Positions 27,922-35,860 of a stretch of DNA of 64,000 nucleotides are shown here, piece by piece. The translations under genes and the position numbers were made by a program. The stretch covers positions 124,001 to 188,000 of the forward strand of contig JAKSPE010000001.1 in NCBI GenBank assembly GCA_024405015.1. Reading direction: 5' to 3'. Positions within the stretch are counted from its first letter, which is position 1. Every line of letters begins with the position of its first letter. The notes under the pieces are model-generated. The model ran no database searches. It saw nothing but the letters and a program-made list of their open reading frames with translations, and was not told where the DNA came from. Source of the DNA: Sphaerochaetaceae bacterium. GTDB lineage: Bacteria > Spirochaetota > Spirochaetia > Sphaerochaetales > Sphaerochaetaceae.

Positions 27922-28746
27922 ATGGATAACGGATTCAAAAGCGAAGTGAAGGTCATCTGCTGTGATATCGACGGCACACTCGTACGAACAGACAAGACTC
28001 TCAGCGAAGAGAACATCAAATGGATTCATAAAGCTGTAACAGAGAAAGGAATTCACTTCACTCTCGTTTCCGGTCGTCCATCTAACGGAATCCTTCCATT
28101 CTATGAGAAGATGAACATCACTGGCCCAATGTCCTGTTTCAACGGCGGAACTCTCCTTGATGAGAACGGCGTCATCGTTGATGACCACAGAATGCCAAAG
28201 GACCTGGCCTTGCGACTCATCGATATCAACGATGAAGTCCACACAGACATGGTGATCTTTGATGGAATGACCTGGTGTCTTGAGACCAGAGACTGCTATG
28301 CATACAGACAGAAGCTCAAGATTTACCGCTCCGACTGCCTTGTCGGAAACTTCAGAGAACTTCTCAGGGGTTTTGACACAAACAAGTGTATCTACATCTC
28401 TCCAGACAGCACACAGATTGATAAGGTTGAAAAGCTCATTCTCGAGCGCTTTGACCTTTCAACCATCACATATTTCAGAGCAGATGACTACCTTGAAGTC
28501 ATGGTCAGCGGCTACGACAAGGGAACTGCAATTGAAGCACTTTCCAAGGTCTACAACGTCCCTACCAGTCAGATCATGGCACTTGGTGATGCAGACAACG
28601 ACATTGCCATGCTCAAGGTTGCAGGCTATTCCGTTGCCATGGCAAACGCCTCAGAGGGAGCCAAGAAAGTTGCACGCTACATCACAGACACCAACAACAA
28701 TGATGGCGTTGCCAAGGCAATCCAGAAATACGTCTTTGGACTGTAA
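27922..28746 (+). CDS. Cof-type HAD-IIB family sugar/nucleotide phosphatase
   Basis: 274 aa. Haloacid-dehalogenase phosphatase. Seen: motif I CDIDGTLV with the nucleophile Asp, motif II in TLVSGRP, and motif IV GDADNDIAMLKVAGYSVAMANA with the two Mg-binding acidic residues; cap type C2B between. Cof proteins act on sugar phosphates, flavin or PLP phosphates, so the substrate is open. GAGG lies 5 nt before the ATG at 27922. It follows the membrane protein by 7 bp, completing a three-gene plus-strand operon. Confidence 0.92.
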   Translation: MDNGFKSEVKVICCDIDGTLVRTDKTLSEENIKWIHKAVTEKGIHFTLVSGRPSNGILPFYEKMNITGPMSCFNGGTLLDENGVIVDDHRMPKDLALRLIDINDEVHTDMVIFDGMTWCLETRDCYAYRQKLKIYRSDCLVGNFRELLRGFDTNKCIYISPDSTQIDKVEKLILERFDLSTITYFRADDYLEVMVSGYDKGTAIEALSKVYNVPTSQIMALGDADNDIAMLKVAGYSVAMANASEGAKKVARYITDTNNNDGVAKAIQKYVFGL

Positions 28747-28773
28747 TCCATTCAAAAACTGAGCACATCCATT

Positions 28774-28912
28774 CTCATGTGCACATACCGTGTACTGCCT
28801 GATGCATGCCACCTTTCAGGCCGCCATGCGGTATGGCTTCGCCAGGCTTAATGGCCGCTCGCCACCCGCAGGCTGGAATGACACAGGCATTACACCGCAT
28901 CCGCACAATCGA
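28774..28912 (+). repeat. R1 repeat, copy A (palindromic, 139 bp)
   Basis: Aligns without gaps to the reverse complement of 29912-30050, about 120 of 139 positions identical. The element is itself an imperfect inverted repeat (TGTGC...GTGTA at the left pairs with the same at the right). It lies between the HAD gene and the PD-(D/E)XK gene. Looks like a MITE or REP-type element. Confidence 0.88.
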
Positions 28913-28918
28913 AAGCTC

Positions 28919-29716
28919 TTATACAAGATATTCCTTTATCAACCGATCAATCCAGAAACCAGGATCAAATGGTTTCTCTGAGCTCTCCTGTGTGATAATC
29001 AAATTCCTTTTCTGCGAGTATCCGAAACGAGAATACAATTCAAGTTTCCCCAAAGCTTCCGCACAGTAGTCAGGTTTGTCCATCTTTCCAAAATGCTCCC
29101 AGATAATTTCTTCATGCGTTCTGACATTCAGAATCGTGAAATCAGGATACCTAGTTCCATATCCCTTAAATCTGTGAGGGTATTCATATCTATATGGAAT
29201 TTCTTTGACAAATAATCCATCTGCTATCATCTTCTCAGACTTGGACCTGACGACTTCCCCTTTCATTGTCGTATATGGGTGTAGAACCTCTCGAGGATTT
29301 CCTTGGTATTCAACATCTTCCCATCTTTTTGCATATTCATGGTCTATGTCTGTAGGCCCAATCAGATTCTGTTGAATTGCAGGCAAACTATCATACACGT
29401 CATCAGGGTCCTTACACTCTTTCAGTATTCTGATTGCATGATCGATACCTTGGATTTCCTCAAAGGCAGCGGCAAGCATCTTCTTATCCCGATCCTTCCT
29501 TGCCAATTCAACTGCAATATCGCGCTTATTCTTTCCCAAGTATTCCCCATTTCCAAGAATGCCAGGAAATCTTCTATAAAGGCGACAGCGGTCACGACTA
29601 TTTCGGATACATAAAGAGCCTTCATAAAAATAGCGTTGCTTCTTCAAACTCTCGATAAATTCAATCAAAAAGTTTCTTCTTTCCGATAAAGTGTTGATGA
29701 CATATTTTCGCTTCAT
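28919..29716 (-). CDS. PD-(D/E)XK-like nuclease-fold protein, probable island cargo
   Basis: 265 aa; no gene name known to me. Seen: a basic, Arg/Lys-rich N-terminal helical half (1-~150), then a C-terminal core with SKSEKMIAD (conserved Glu), IPYRYEYPHR, YPDFTILN and EIIWEHFGKMD, then LIITQESS. The spacing E...PD...E-x-(x)-K fits the PD-(D/E)XK nuclease fold. Similar proteins of unknown role occur in many gut Firmicutes. The gene is AT-richer than its neighbours and sits between two inverted R1 repeats, suggesting acquisition. AAGGG stands 1 nt before the ATG, unusually close; a TATAGA just upstream might instead be a -10. A defence or mobile role is possible but unproven. Confidence 0.65.
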   Translation of the reverse strand: MKRKYVINTLSERRNFLIEFIESLKKQRYFYEGSLCIRNSRDRCRLYRRFPGILGNGEYLGKNKRDIAVELARKDRDKKMLAAAFEEIQGIDHAIRILKECKDPDDVYDSLPAIQQNLIGPTDIDHEYAKRWEDVEYQGNPREVLHPYTTMKGEVVRSKSEKMIADGLFVKEIPYRYEYPHRFKGYGTRYPDFTILNVRTHEEIIWEHFGKMDKPDYCAEALGKLELYSRFGYSQKRNLIITQESSEKPFDPGFWIDRLIKEYLV

Positions 29717-29779
29717 ACCCTTCTATACCCAGAAAGTGCTGAAACCATTTTGTAAATAGGAGCGAAAAAATGTGGTTTC

Positions 29780-29834
29780 GATACTTTTGCCAGTTTTGAG
29801 ATGCAATCTATCCACTCAAGTCGATACAAGCACC
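29780..29834 (+). repeat. R2 repeat, copy a (55 bp)
   Basis: Gapless 45/55 match to 54070-54124, with shared cores GATACTTT, TTTTGAGATGC and TATCCACTC. It lies upstream of the nuclease gene inside the R1-bounded island. The 381-bp gene-free stretch 29717-30097 holds R2 copy a, R1 copy B and a terminator; I see no other gene there. Confidence 0.7.
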
Positions 29835-29911
29835 GTAAAATGAACCAATTTTATCCATTTTTAGATTTGAGCCCCGTTACACGCAACTTCAAGAACCGTC
29901 AAACAACCCTG

Positions 29912-30050
29912 TCGATTGTACATTTGCGGTGCGATGCCTGTGCCATTCCAGCCTGCGAATGGCGAGCGGCCCCAAAGCCTGGCGAAGCCATAGCGCATGG
30001 CGGCCTGAAAGGTGGCATGCATCAGGCCTTGCACGGCATATGTACATGAG
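29912..30050 (-). repeat. R1 repeat, copy B (palindromic, 139 bp, inverted to copy A)
   Basis: Reverse complement of copy A with 19 substitutions. At two stem positions both arms changed together: TGTGC/TGTGC in A is TGTAC/TGTAC in B, and GTGT/GTGT is GTGC/GTGC, so pairing is kept. Confidence 0.88.
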
Positions 30051-30053
30051 ACG

Positions 30054-30086
30054 AAAAAGGCTGTCACCTTTCTTGGTAACAGCCTT
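30054..30086 (-). terminator. Intrinsic terminator after the UPF0210 gene
   Basis: Minus strand: AAGGCTGTTACC, loop AAGAAA, GGTGACAGCCTT (30086-30057) and then TTT. Stem of 12 with one mismatch. Confidence 0.82.
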
Positions 30087-30097
30087 GGTACTTCGTT

Positions 30098-31462
30098 TTA
30101 GTTCTTGAAGCTATGGACAGGAGCCGGAATTCGTCCACCCCGTGAAATGAAACCCTCACAGGAGTATTCATTTACCTTCATGATAGGACCACTACCAAGA
30201 AGACCTCCGAATTCAGCAGTCTCTCCGACATCCTTTCCTTCAACAGGAATGATTCTGACAGCAGTTGTCTTCTGGTTGATCATACCGATTGCCATCTCAT
30301 CTGCAATGATGCCGGAGATGGTGGATGCGGTAGTCTTTCCAGGAATTGCAATCATATCAAGACCAACAGAACAGACACATGTCATGGCCTCAAGTTTCTC
30401 AAGAGTGAGACAACCACATCTTGCAGAGTCAATCATGCCATGGTCCTCGGAAACAGGAATGAAAGCACCGGAAAGGCCTCCAACATAGCTGGATGCCATG
30501 ATTCCACCCTTTTTGACCTGATCGTTGAGAAGAGCGAGAGCAGCTGTGGTACCCGGACATCCGACCTTCTCAAGGCCCATGGACTCCAGAATCTCAGCAA
30601 TGGAATCTCCAACTGCTGGAGTTGGTGCAAGTGAAAGGTCAACGATTCCGTATGGAACACCAAGTCTTCTAGAAGCTTCCTGAGCGACGAGCTGACCAAG
30701 TCTTGTGACCTTGAATGCTGTCTTTTTGATGGTGTCACAAAGTTCGCCAAAAGGCTTACCCTTGACGCCCTGGATTGCATGATTGATGACACCAGGACCA
30801 GAGACACCAACGTTGATGACGTTGTCAGCCTCTGTCACACCAAGGAATGCACCTGCCATGAACGGGTTGTCATCTGGAGCGTTGCACAGAACAACAAGTT
30901 TTGCACAACCAAGAGAATCACGGTCTGCTGTAAGCTTTGCTGTCTCCTTGATGATTTCTCCCATGAGTTTTACGGCATCCATGTTGATACCGGTCTTTGT
31001 GGAACCGAGATTGACGGAAGAGCAGACGTTCTCTGTACAGGCAAGAGCCTCTGGAATGGAACGGATGAGAAGCTCTTCAGACTTTGTCATTCCCTTTGCA
31101 GGAATTGCAGAGAAACCGCCAAGGAAGTTGACGCCAACTTCATGTGCAGCCTCATCAAGGGTCTTTGCGATTCTCACATAATCAGCGGTTGTCTTACAGG
31201 CGGAAGCACCAATAAGACCAATTGGAGTGACGGAGATTCTCTTGTTCACAATTGGAACAGCGTACTCACGCTCAATCTCCTTACCAACCTTGACAAGGTC
31301 CTTTGCTGTTGTTGTGATGCGTCTGTAGATGTTGGCACACAAAGTGTCCATATCATCACTGATGCAATCCAAAAGGGAGATTCCCAATGTGATGGTTCTC
31401 ACATCGAGCTTCTCCTTCTCAATCATATTATTGGTTTCAATGACTTCGTTGATATTGATCAT
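30098..31462 (-). CDS. PFL-like family protein, UPF0210 (DUF711)
   Basis: 454 aa, typical for the family, which has a pyruvate-formate-lyase-like barrel but no proven reaction. Seen: conserved stretches [55 protein letters not shown] and [17 protein letters not shown]. It overlaps the upstream ACT-domain gene by 4 nt (ATGA). The UPF0237/UPF0210 pair is widely conserved, so a joint amino-acid-sensing or metabolic role is likely but not known. Confidence 0.93.
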   Translation of the reverse strand: MININEVIETNNMIEKEKLDVRTITLGISLLDCISDDMDTLCANIYRRITTTAKDLVKVGKEIEREYAVPIVNKRISVTPIGLIGASACKTTADYVRIAKTLDEAAHEVGVNFLGGFSAIPAKGMTKSEELLIRSIPEALACTENVCSSVNLGSTKTGINMDAVKLMGEIIKETAKLTADRDSLGCAKLVVLCNAPDDNPFMAGAFLGVTEADNVINVGVSGPGVINHAIQGVKGKPFGELCDTIKKTAFKVTRLGQLVAQEASRRLGVPYGIVDLSLAPTPAVGDSIAEILESMGLEKVGCPGTTAALALLNDQVKKGGIMASSYVGGLSGAFIPVSEDHGMIDSARCGCLTLEKLEAMTCVCSVGLDMIAIPGKTTASTISGIIADEMAIGMINQKTTAVRIIPVEGKDVGETAEFGGLLGSGPIMKVNEYSCEGFISRGGRIPAPVHSFKN

Positions 31463-31737
31463 ATTCTCTGCATGCTCTTGAAGATGTCTTCTCTCTGGAG
31501 TTTGATCTGGACACCGATTTCCTTGCCCAGTTCCTCAAGTTCCTGTGAGATTGCAAGGAACTCCTTCTTTGCTGCGGATGTATCAACAATCATCATCATG
31601 TTGAAATAGCCACTTACGATTGTCTGTGAGATATCTTCGATGTTTACATTCATCTGATAGAGGTATGTGCACACTCTTCCGATGATTCCAACCTGGTCTT
31701 TTCCTACGACGGTGATAATTGACTTACTCTTTTCCAT
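31459..31737 (-). CDS. ACT domain protein, UPF0237
   Basis: 92 aa, a single ACT domain. Seen: [21 protein letters not shown] at the N terminus, the typical ligand-binding loop, then [24 protein letters not shown] domains bind amino acids and regulate partners; the obvious partner is the UPF0210 protein encoded next, overlapping by 4 nt. The ATG at 31737 has GAGGTG upstream; an upstream in-frame start has no support. Confidence 0.93.
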   Translation of the reverse strand: MEKSKSIITVVGKDQVGIIGRVCTYLYQMNVNIEDISQTIVSGYFNMMMIVDTSAAKKEFLAISQELEELGKEIGVQIKLQREDIFKSMQRI

Positions 31738-31805
31738 AGAAACACCTCGATTGCGATAATACAGAATTGTGATAGGTAAAATCAACCCAATTGAGAAATT
31801 ACACC

Positions 31806-33209
31806 TCAGGAAAGCTCATCCAAAAGCGTGTAATAGCGGATTTTGTCCTCATTAGGCTCCACACCAAGAAGCTCGAAGAATTTCGCGCGATCAAACGGTC
31901 TTTCACAAGGAACGCCACCGTAGAGACCTGCCATGTTACGCTCAAGGCTTCTTATGCAGATTGCGATATCACGATAGCGGTCTGCAACCTGACAAGAGCC
32001 AAGGTCAATCAGACCCGTGATGCCATCACAGTTTGCAAGGATGTTCGGAAGACACAAGTCGCCATGGGAAAGCACAAGATCCTCCTCTGGTCGATTCTCT
32101 TCCAGCCACGTAAGCAGATCCGTCGGAGATGCAAAGCCATTCGGACCGAAAACAGAGGATGAGGTATCCACAAGGCCTTTTTCGACATTTAGCCTTGCCT
32201 TCTTCAAAAGAGAATCAAGCCCACCAGAAAAAGGACACTTGCTCTTATCTACAGCCCACAACATACGAAGAGCGGCAATTGCAGACTTATAGAGTCGGTT
32301 CTCATTTTTCAGGATGGCTTCATCACACAGCATCTTGCCTTTGACCTTTGACAAGAGAAGGTATGCCTTACTGCCATTTCGGACATAACCCAGGACCTCT
32401 GGAACCGGAAGCTTGCCATTAAGCCAAAGAAGACTTTCATATTCGCGTCTCTCCTCGTCCCCAATGTCACTGATCTTCATGACCATGTCATCAAACATAA
32501 GGACTCGAGAACTGGACATGCCGACTGTCACACAATCAAAGCTTTTTCGTTCAAGAAGGTCTGGCCGATGCTTTGCCGTCTCAAGCAGAGACTGGGCGAA
32601 ACGCCACCTTTCAATTTTCTTGCGATCACCGCTAAGAAGAACCTCTGGAACGCTTTTTCCCTCATAGGAAATCGGATGTGTGTACTGCGGATATTCCAAA
32701 AGGTCCGTCTCAAAGCTCTCATCTACGGTGGAGCTATCGCGAAGACTGCCCTTGAGAAGTCGAATGACACTATCGCAAACGACCATTGTGGCGAACTCAC
32801 CGCCGGTAAGGATGTAATCACCAATGGAGATCTGCTCATCAATCTGGTCTTCGATTCTGGCATCTACACCTTCGTAATGGCCGCAGATCATCACCAGATG
32901 ATCCAGTTTTGAAAGTTCATGAGCCTTTGCCTGGTTAAAGGTCTTTCCCTTTGGAGAAAGCAACACAACATGAGAGTCCGGCGTTCTGACGCTGGCAAGT
33001 GCCTTGGAAAGTGTATCGATGCGGATAATCATGCCCGGTCCACCGCCACATGGCGAGTCATCGATCTTTCGGAATGAGCCCTCTGCAAAGTCCTTGATAT
33101 CCACCGTCTCAAAATAGACAGAACCTTTTGCAATGGCACGTCTGACCACAGGTGTGGCCTTGAAACTGTCAAAGGTTTCCGGAAAGACGGACAGGACTGA
33201 GATTCTCAC
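31806..33209 (-). CDS. trmD: TrmD tRNA m1G37 methyltransferase fused to an aminoglycoside-phosphotransferase-like kinase
   Basis: 467 aa in one uninterrupted frame. Residues 1-~222 are a complete TrmD, the knotted methyltransferase for G37 of tRNA: ISVLSVFPETF, SPCGGGPGM (53-60), ICGHYEGVDAR (108-118), the knot GDYILTGGE (130-138) and the C-terminal RFAQSLLETAKHRPDLLER. Residues ~224-467 are a complete APH(3')-like kinase: Lys in VMKIS (245), catalytic loop HGDLCLPN (382-389), metal-binding IDLGS (401-405), VADRYRDIA. TrmD is normally ~230-250 aa, and I know of no standard fusion of this kind. GTG start with GAGG 7 nt upstream. It is not in an rpsP-rimM-trmD-rplS context. The kinase substrate could be an aminoglycoside, another small molecule or RNA; unknown. 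Confidence 0.9.
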   Translation of the reverse strand: MRISVLSVFPETFDSFKATPVVRRAIAKGSVYFETVDIKDFAEGSFRKIDDSPCGGGPGMIIRIDTLSKALASVRTPDSHVVLLSPKGKTFNQAKAHELSKLDHLVMICGHYEGVDARIEDQIDEQISIGDYILTGGEFATMVVCDSVIRLLKGSLRDSSTVDESFETDLLEYPQYTHPISYEGKSVPEVLLSGDRKKIERWRFAQSLLETAKHRPDLLERKSFDCVTVGMSSSRVLMFDDMVMKISDIGDEERREYESLLWLNGKLPVPEVLGYVRNGSKAYLLLSKVKGKMLCDEAILKNENRLYKSAIAALRMLWAVDKSKCPFSGGLDSLLKKARLNVEKGLVDTSSSVFGPNGFASPTDLLTWLEENRPEEDLVLSHGDLCLPNILANCDGITGLIDLGSCQVADRYRDIAICIRSLERNMAGLYGGVPCERPFDRAKFFELLGVEPNEDKIRYYTLLDELS

Positions 33210-33316
33210 AAACGTTCCTCCAATGGTCTTTGAAGTATATCAGCATTGCAAGAAGGGAGCAATCTTGTACACCTCCTCAGTTTTCTCGTACACTGGGATG
33301 GAGAGTTGAGGAAGCG

Positions 33317-34546
33317 ATGAAACTGATTTCACAATACAAGGGGCTTAGAAAAGAGATCTACGTGCTCTTCTTCGGAAGAATCGTCACCAGCCTGGGATCC
33401 ATGATCTGGCCGGTTCTGACGCTGATTCTCACCAGAAAGCTTGGCCTCAATGCCACGCAGGCAGCCCTTGTGACAGTCGGATCGGGAATCTTCTTCCTCC
33501 CTGCAAACATCATCGGCGGAAAGCTTGCTGATAAGTACAACAAGAAGATGATTATCGTCTATTGCGACATGATATCGATTGTGTTCTACCTCATCTCGGC
33601 ATTCATACCGCTTTCGCTGTTCACCATTGCGATTCTCATGTTCGCAGCAGCATGCCAAAGCATTGAGTATCCGGCATACAACACCTTGATTGCAGATCTG
33701 ACACTCACAAAGGATCGTGAGCGAGCATACTCCCTTACCTACCTTGGCATGAACATGGGCCTGGTTGCCGCACCGACGATTGCAGGAATCCTGTTCGAGA
33801 ACCATCTGAACCTTTCGTTTCTCATCAGCGGACTTTCCATCGCCATGTCCACCATCCTCATCTTCCTGAACATCAAGGACATCACACCGATTCAGGAGGA
33901 AGGAGCACAAGGTGAGTATCAGGCAAGCAAAAGTGGCGAGAGCCTTTTTGCGATACTCAAGCAGAACAAGCTGATTGCCCTCTATGCACTGATTATGACA
34001 CTTTACTGGGGAGCCTACGGCCAGTATGGATACCTCATGCCACTGGACATGGGACAGATCCATGGAGATCGAGGCGCCCTGATTTATGGCAGCATCTCAA
34101 GTCTGAACAGCATCACGGTAGTCCTTTTCACCCCGATTCTCACCAGAGTCTTCCGCAACATGGTGTCGACCAAGAAGTGCATCACAGGCCAGAGTCTTCT
34201 CATGGTCGGTTTCATCTGTTTTCTGAGTTTTCGAGGAATTGTCCCAGCCTACTACATTGCCATGTTCCTGTTCACTTTGGGCGAAATCATGTCCACTTTC
34301 GTCGAAGGACCATACCTGACACAGAGAATCCCAGCAAGCCACAGAGGACGCATCAATGGCGTCATGTCCATCGCTCAAAGCGTACTTCAGGGAATCATGA
34401 CTCTTGTGGTCGGTGGACTCTACGACAAGGCAAGTCCTGCCATCGCATGGTCCTTTGTTCTTGTGATTCTAGCAGTTGCCATCTGTCTGACGCTGGTCCT
34501 CATCCCAACAGACAAAAGACGCTACCCAGCTCTTTACACCAAGTAG
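33317..34546 (+). CDS. Major facilitator superfamily transporter, drug-efflux type
   Basis: 409 aa, twelve hydrophobic segments. Seen: the loop 2-3 motif GGKLADKYNKKMII (MFS motif A), and a second related loop, SHRGRINGVMS, in the C-terminal half. This is the 12-TMS multidrug/macrolide exporter type by general look; the substrate is unknown. GAGG lies 5 nt before the ATG at 33317, which is chosen over an upstream in-frame start. It is divergent from the trmD-kinase fusion. Confidence 0.85.
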   Translation: MKLISQYKGLRKEIYVLFFGRIVTSLGSMIWPVLTLILTRKLGLNATQAALVTVGSGIFFLPANIIGGKLADKYNKKMIIVYCDMISIVFYLISAFIPLSLFTIAILMFAAACQSIEYPAYNTLIADLTLTKDRERAYSLTYLGMNMGLVAAPTIAGILFENHLNLSFLISGLSIAMSTILIFLNIKDITPIQEEGAQGEYQASKSGESLFAILKQNKLIALYALIMTLYWGAYGQYGYLMPLDMGQIHGDRGALIYGSISSLNSITVVLFTPILTRVFRNMVSTKKCITGQSLLMVGFICFLSFRGIVPAYYIAMFLFTLGEIMSTFVEGPYLTQRIPASHRGRINGVMSIAQSVLQGIMTLVVGGLYDKASPAIAWSFVLVILAVAICLTLVLIPTDKRRYPALYTK

Positions 34547-34550
34547 CGTC
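34514..34550 (-). terminator. Hairpin shared by convergent MFS and acetyltransferase genes
   Basis: GACGCTAC (34518-34525) and GTAGCGTC (34543-34550) form a perfect 8-bp stem with a 17-nt loop. On the minus strand it is followed by TTTTGT, so it probably ends the acetyltransferase operon. It spans the MFS stop codon. Confidence 0.55.
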
Positions 34551-34560
34551 AATTTCAAAA

Positions 34561-35067
34561 TCAGTACTGAAGTCTCTTTTCTCTCAGAGTTCCCTGGTAG
34601 GCACCATCGATGCAACTTCCGCAGATGTGGTAGCCAAGGCCCTGATAGTAGGCGTTCAGAAATGCGTTGTCCACAGCACAGTCCAATCGGATGAAGGCCT
34701 TTTTGTTTGCCATTCCAAGCGCTTCGCACTGGGCGATCATCTCTTTTCCAATGCCCTTCACCGAAAGGTCTGTGGCAAGATGATGCAGGTAATAGGCAGA
34801 GACCTCAAAGCCGTCTGGCCAGCGTGGATCGTTACGAAGCAAGGCCACAACACCGACGACCTTTGCATCGCTCATGCGCTTCATCACATAAAGGATTCCC
34901 TCCTCCATGTATTGGATGTAGTGCTCTTTTGGATAGACGCCCCAGTAGTCTGTCTTGTTCCACTGCTCGATTCCTTTGTCATCCATCCAATGGATTCTGT
35001 CATCGATGATGCGGTAGACATCCTCAAGATCCCGGGTCTGCGCTGCGACCAACTCGTACTTCATCAT
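34561..35067 (-). CDS. GNAT family N-acetyltransferase
   Basis: 168 aa. Seen: an N-terminal AQTRDLEDVYRIIDDRIHWMDDKGIEQW stretch, a YVMKR...VVGVVALL strand pair, the acetyl-CoA loop region HHLATDLSVKGIGKEMI (variant of Q/RxxGxG/A) and a C-terminal ALGYHICG-like end. Substrate unknown. Two ATGs stand at 35067 and 35064; the first overlaps the preceding acetyltransferase gene's TGA, so both are co-translated. Confidence 0.85.
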   Translation of the reverse strand: MMKYELVAAQTRDLEDVYRIIDDRIHWMDDKGIEQWNKTDYWGVYPKEHYIQYMEEGILYVMKRMSDAKVVGVVALLRNDPRWPDGFEVSAYYLHHLATDLSVKGIGKEMIAQCEALGMANKKAFIRLDCAVDNAFLNAYYQGLGYHICGSCIDGAYQGTLREKRLQY

Positions 35068-35708
35068 TCAGTCCTCAACTGACCTGTTGTGACAAGCTTC
35101 TCCTTGTATGGAAATGTGCTGTCATATGCGGCAAAACCTTCAGGGTCTTCCCAGCCGATGAAATACGGCTTTGGATCCTTGTAGGTTCCTTTGATGCCAT
35201 CCAGAAAACCTTTTTTGAGTTCGCGAATCAAAAAGTATGGGACAATTGGGTCTGATGGGTCTGCATCCTCATAACGCACGCCCTTCTCACTTGCAAGGCC
35301 AAAGCCGCACTTTCCGTAAAAGTCTATGTTTCCGCACATCGCTATTGCGCCGGCTCCCATCTGGGCAGCCTTGGAAAGAGAATAGTCTAGAAGGTATTTC
35401 CCATAACCTTGTCTTTTGAACGGTGGTGCAATGCTGATCGGTCCGAATGTCATAATCGGAAGCTCTGACCCATCTTCAAGATCGATGTGGCTGTGTGCAT
35501 ACATCACATGCCCTATCATCTTGCCATCCAGTTCGAGGATAAGTGACAGTTGTGGGATGAACCCTTCCTGCTCTCTGTAGCAGTGAAGGACATAGTGCTC
35601 CAGACATCCTGGCTGATAGACGTTCCAGAATGCCTCTCTTGTTAGGTTTTCTACTTCTCTGTAATCCTGTGGCTGTTCCACACGGATCACACAATTTTCT
35701 TTATTCAT
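35064..35708 (-). CDS. GNAT family N-acetyltransferase
   Basis: 214 aa. Seen: REVENLTREAFWNVYQPGC at the N terminus, GHVMYAHS, and the acetyl-CoA-binding loop GPISIAPPFKRQGYGKYLLDYSL, close to the consensus; GNIDFYGKCGFG near the C-terminal half. It resembles the YhbS-like acetyltransferase subgroup. A strong AGGAGG lies before the ATG at 35708. First gene of a two-gene operon, with a long structured leader upstream. Confidence 0.87.
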   Translation of the reverse strand: MNKENCVIRVEQPQDYREVENLTREAFWNVYQPGCLEHYVLHCYREQEGFIPQLSLILELDGKMIGHVMYAHSHIDLEDGSELPIMTFGPISIAPPFKRQGYGKYLLDYSLSKAAQMGAGAIAMCGNIDFYGKCGFGLASEKGVRYEDADPSDPIVPYFLIRELKKGFLDGIKGTYKDPKPYFIGWEDPEGFAAYDSTFPYKEKLVTTGQLRTE

Positions 35709-35740
35709 GTTTCCTCCTGAAAATCGTCATTACTGATGAT

Positions 35741-35785
35741 CCGGGAGGTTCAGAAATCGTGTGCGAACCTCCCGGTTAGCGCACA
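35741..35785. other. Structured leader with two mutually exclusive hairpins
   Basis: CCGGGAGGTTC (35741-35751) and GAACCTCCCGG (35765-35775) form a perfect 11-bp stem. TGTGCG (35760-35765) and CGCACA (35780-35785) form a second stem that encloses the first stem's 3' arm. No T run follows on either strand, so this is not a plain terminator. Confidence 0.6.
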
Positions 35786-35860
35786 ATCTCCAGTGTTTTG
35801 CTGTTTTTCAAAAAGCGTTTCCTCTTAATGGCCCTATGTTAGCAAGCAGGACCTGTTTGT

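Noticed and set aside
28774-30050. Insertion sequence with transposase
   Set aside because: The only gene between the repeats lacks transposase motifs; no DDE or HUH signature was seen.
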